This document shows positions 4,681 to 7,196 of a stretch of 7,196 nucleotides of DNA, one piece after another. Origin of the DNA: Gammaproteobacteria bacterium (lineage in GTDB: Bacteria; Pseudomonadota; Gammaproteobacteria; Steroidobacterales; MnTg04); contig JAPUHG010000241.1 in NCBI GenBank assembly GCA_027297845.1, positions 1 to 7,196 of the forward strand, read 5' to 3'. Each line of letters begins with the position of its first letter. Positions within the stretch are counted from its first letter, which is position 1. Below the pieces are notes generated by a model. That model was not told the origin of the DNA, searched no databases, and worked only from the letters and a program-made list of their open reading frames with translations. Both the position numbers and the translations under genes were made by a program.

Positions 4681-7196
4681 GTGAGCGATAGAAACACAAA
4701 TAGCGATATTTTCTCCCCGTCATTGCCGGAATCTCCTGCCGCGGTGCTGCGCTGGGGTCGGCTTTATGGTGCGGCACCGGCGCTGGCGATCAGTGCGGCG
4801 GCCAACAAGCACCACGGGCCAGTTATCGTGATTTGTCAGGCTGCCGCCGAAGCCGCCCGGTTATGCGAAGAACTGCGATTCTTTGCGGCATCCGATCTTC
4901 CCGTGCGGCAGTTTCCCGATTGGGAAACCTTGCCATACGACGTATTCTCGCCTCACCAGGACATCGTCTCGGAACGCCTCGCCACGCTGCTGCACATCCC
5001 CCGCATGAAACGCGGCGTGATCGTAGTGCCCATTGGCACGCTGATGCAGCGCCTGGCCACACCGGAATGGGTGCGTGGCCGATCGCTGATGCTGAAAAAA
5101 GGACAACGGCTGGAACTCGACCGCCTCCAGCAAGACCTTATCGCAGCCGGCTACCGCCGCGTGCCACAGGTATTCGAGCACGGCGAATTTGCGGTCCGCG
5201 GCTCCCTGGTCGACCTGTTTCCGATGGGTGGGCATTCGCCACTGCGGATAGACCTGCTGGACGACGAAATCGATACGCTGCGCTGTTTCGATGCAGACAC
5301 CCAGCGATCAACAGAGAGCGTGGAGCGAATCCGCCTGTTGCCCGCACACGAGTATCCACTTGACGAAGGCGGTATACGCTTCTTCCGCCGCCGCTATCGC
5401 GAGCGGTTTGCAGGCGACCCGAGTGCGAGCCATGTCTATCAAGAGGTTTCCAGGGGCAATGCGCCGGGCGGCGCCGAATACTATTTGCCGTTGTTTCACG
5501 AGCAAATGAGTTCGCTTTTGAATTACCTGCCAGCCGGGTCGCTGGCGATCGTTCCCGCCGACCTGGATGAAGCATTGGCAAACGCCTGGAACGAGATCAA
5601 TGAGCGCTACCAGCAACGGCGTCACGATACCGAGCGCCCTGTCCTCAAACCCGATGAGATCTGTTGTTCGCCTGCGGAACTCCTGGAATCATTGCAGGAT
5701 ATGCCGCGCATAATCTGGCAGTCATTCGAATGGCCTGGCGCCGACGAGGCCAGGCACCATTTTGCGAGCAAAAAACCCCCGTCGCTGAATCTCGCTCCCA
5801 GGGCTCCCGAACCGGCTGCCGCGCTAAAGCGTTTCCTCGAGTCCTTTGACGGGCGCATCCTTTTCGTCGCCGAATCGGCGGGCAGACGTGAAACCTTGAT
5901 CGAAATTCTCGCCGGTCATGGCATCAGCCTGCCATCCTGCGAGAACTGGCCGTCATTCATCGATTCCAACGAGAAAATGGCGATCACCGTGGCGCCGGTC
6001 CTGCAGGGCCTGCAGCTTGAGCAACCGGCATTGGCGTTGATCGCCGAAGACCAGCTCTTCGGTGAACGCGCGCGCCAGAGTCGGCGGCGAAGGCGCGCCG
6101 CACGCGAACCGGAACAGATTATCCGCGATCTGACTGACTTGCGAGAGGGATCACCGGTCGTGCACGAAGATTATGGCGTTGGGCGTTATCTCGGCCTGGT
6201 AACCAAGGAAATAGACCAGACGCCATTGGAAATGCTGATCCTCGAATACGCCGGCGGCGACAAACTCTATGTGCCGGTTCACGCCTTGCAACTGATCAGT
6301 CGTTATACCGGTGGCGCCCCGGATTCCGCCCCCCTGCATCAGCTTGGCGGCACCCAATGGCAAAGAATTCGTCAGAAAGCACGTGAGCGAATTCGTGACG
6401 TGGCCGCCGAGTTACTTGAATTGTATGCCACCCGCGAATCGCGCACCGGTCATCGATGTGAATACGATGAGCAGGACTACCGCGCATTCATCTCTGCTTT
6501 TCCATTTGAGGAAACCGCCGACCAGGAGCAGGCCATAGAGGAGGTGCTACTCGATTTGCGCGACAGCAAGCCCATGGACAGAGTCGTCTGTGGCGACGTG
6601 GGCTTTGGCAAGACCGAGGTTGCATTAAGAGCCGCGTTCGCCGCCGTCAGCGGCGGTAACCAGGTCGCTTTGCTGGTGCCGACTACCCTTCTTGCGCAGC
6701 AACATTACCGGACATTTTGCGATCGCTTTGCTGACTGGCCGTTCAAAATCGAGATGCTGTCGCGATTCAGAAAAGGCAAACAGGTTACTGAAATAAAAGG
6801 GGGACTGAAAGACGGCACCATCGACATTGTGATTGGCACGCATCGCCTGCTTCAGCCGGAGATCAGTTTTGCCAGTCTGGGTCTGGTTATTATCGATGAA
6901 GAACAACGCTTTGGCGTGCGCCATAAAGAGCGCCTCAAGTCTCTGCGCGCTGAGGTCGATGTGCTGACCCTGACGGCAACGCCGATCCCTCGCACGTTGA
7001 ATATGGCGATGGGGGGGCTGCGTGAAATGTCGCTGATCGCTACCCCACCCGCCGAACGACACGCGATCAAGACTTTTGTCAGTCAATGGAATGACGCGCT
7101 GATCAAGGAAGCCTGTCTGCGTGAAGTACGCCGCGGCGGTAAGATATTTTTCGTCCATAACGAAGTTAGCACGATCGAAAATATGGCGGCAAGATT
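4681..7196 (+). CDS. mfd: transcription-repair coupling factor Mfd (3' part outside window)
   Basis: Mfd is an ATP-driven DNA translocase that pushes or removes RNA polymerase stalled at lesions and recruits UvrA for nucleotide excision repair. The window shows 838 codons of the usual ~1150. GTG 4681 is chosen because no in-frame ATG or TTG exists between the upstream stop (4594-4596) and the conserved N-terminus. The UvrB-like module includes DWETLPYDVFSPHQDI (80-95) and FEHGEFAVRGSLVDLFPMG (165-183). The RNA polymerase interaction domain (CarD-like) begins near residue 488 with GSPVVHEDYGVGRYLGL (490-506). The first RecA-like lobe has Walker A GDVGFGKTE (638-646), THRLLQPEI, Walker B DEEQRFG (739-745) and motif III LTATPIPRTL (764-773). 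The second lobe and the C-terminal autoinhibitory part lie beyond the edge. No frameshift or missing key residue is seen. The neighbourhood, with lol genes facing away, recalls E. coli. Confidence 0.97.
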   Translation, partial: MSDRNTNSDIFSPSLPESPAAVLRWGRLYGAAPALAISAAANKHHGPVIVICQAAAEAARLCEELRFFAASDLPVRQFPDWETLPYDVFSPHQDIVSERLATLLHIPRMKRGVIVVPIGTLMQRLATPEWVRGRSLMLKKGQRLELDRLQQDLIAAGYRRVPQVFEHGEFAVRGSLVDLFPMGGHSPLRIDLLDDEIDTLRCFDADTQRSTESVERIRLLPAHEYPLDEGGIRFFRRRYRERFAGDPSASHVYQEVSRGNAPGGAEYYLPLFHEQMSSLLNYLPAGSLAIVPADLDEALANAWNEINERYQQRRHDTERPVLKPDEICCSPAELLESLQDMPRIIWQSFEWPGADEARHHFASKKPPSLNLAPRAPEPAAALKRFLESFDGRILFVAESAGRRETLIEILAGHGISLPSCENWPSFIDSNEKMAITVAPVLQGLQLEQPALALIAEDQLFGERARQSRRRRRAAREPEQIIRDLTDLREGSPVVHEDYGVGRYLGLVTKEIDQTPLEMLILEYAGGDKLYVPVHALQLISRYTGGAPDSAPLHQLGGTQWQRIRQKARERIRDVAAELLELYATRESRTGHRCEYDEQDYRAFISAFPFEETADQEQAIEEVLLDLRDSKPMDRVVCGDVGFGKTEVALRAAFAAVSGGNQVALLVPTTLLAQQHYRTFCDRFADWPFKIEMLSRFRKGKQVTEIKGGLKDGTIDIVIGTHRLLQPEISFASLGLVIIDEEQRFGVRHKERLKSLRAEVDVLTLTATPIPRTLNMAMGGLREMSLIATPPAERHAIKTFVSQWNDALIKEACLREVRRGGKIFFVHNEVSTIENMAAR

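Noticed and set aside
4833..5363. 176-codon plus-strand frame overlapping the mfd N-terminal region
   Set aside because: It is out of frame with the clearly conserved UvrB-like module and its product is Arg/Ala/Pro-rich, typical of a shadow frame.
7011..7017. Run of seven G in mfd as a possible phase-variation tract
   Set aside because: It encodes ordinary conserved residues (Met-Gly-Gly-Leu) in frame, and phase variation of mfd has no support here; it is short enough to be chance in GC-rich DNA.
6625..7158. 177-codon antisense frame on the minus strand
   Set aside because: It lies wholly inside the conserved first RecA-like lobe of mfd and shows no family motif; it is a shadow of mfd codon bias.

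Overview
The window looks like chromosomal DNA of a GC-rich gammaproteobacterium. The evidence is two LolC/LolE-family lipoprotein-release permeases, an Mfd whose N-terminus reads like gammaproteobacterial Mfd, and a two-gene agmatine-to-putrescine pathway. No insertion sequence, phage gene, CRISPR array, tRNA or rRNA was seen. Both ends cut through genes: a second lol permease on the left and mfd on the right.

Left part (1-2028, minus strand): two tandem LolC/LolE-type permease genes. The complete one (2028 to 778) comes first, then a 186-base spacer with a 9-bp perfect hairpin, then the second copy (591 to the window edge). The two proteins align without a gap over all 197 shared residues at about 48% identity (hand count). 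The ATPase gene lolD does not lie between them.

Middle (2029-4554, plus strand): a 227-base divergent region carries a plausible promoter and a strong ribosome-binding site for a small exported protein (92 aa) with a BamE/SmpA-like C-terminal motif. After 53 bases come aguA (agmatine deiminase) and aguB (N-carbamoylputrescine amidase), which overlap by one base (TAATG). Together AguA and AguB convert agmatine to putrescine, CO2 and ammonia. The oddest signal of the window lies inside aguA: about 70 bases at 23% GC, with 17 consecutive codons ending in A or T, embedded in GC-rich sequence without breaking the frame.

Right part (4555-7196, plus strand): a 126-base gap with an imperfect hairpin, then mfd (transcription-repair coupling factor) from a GTG start. 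It runs through the UvrB-like module, the RNA polymerase interaction domain and the first RecA-like translocase lobe before the window ends.

The lol genes and mfd are transcribed away from each other, as in E. coli, where mfd also lies close to and divergent from lolCDE. The small exported gene and aguAB sit between them. I did not find convincing evidence for an entirely new system. The best leads are the foreign-looking patch in aguA and the closely similar tandem permease pair with its structured spacer.
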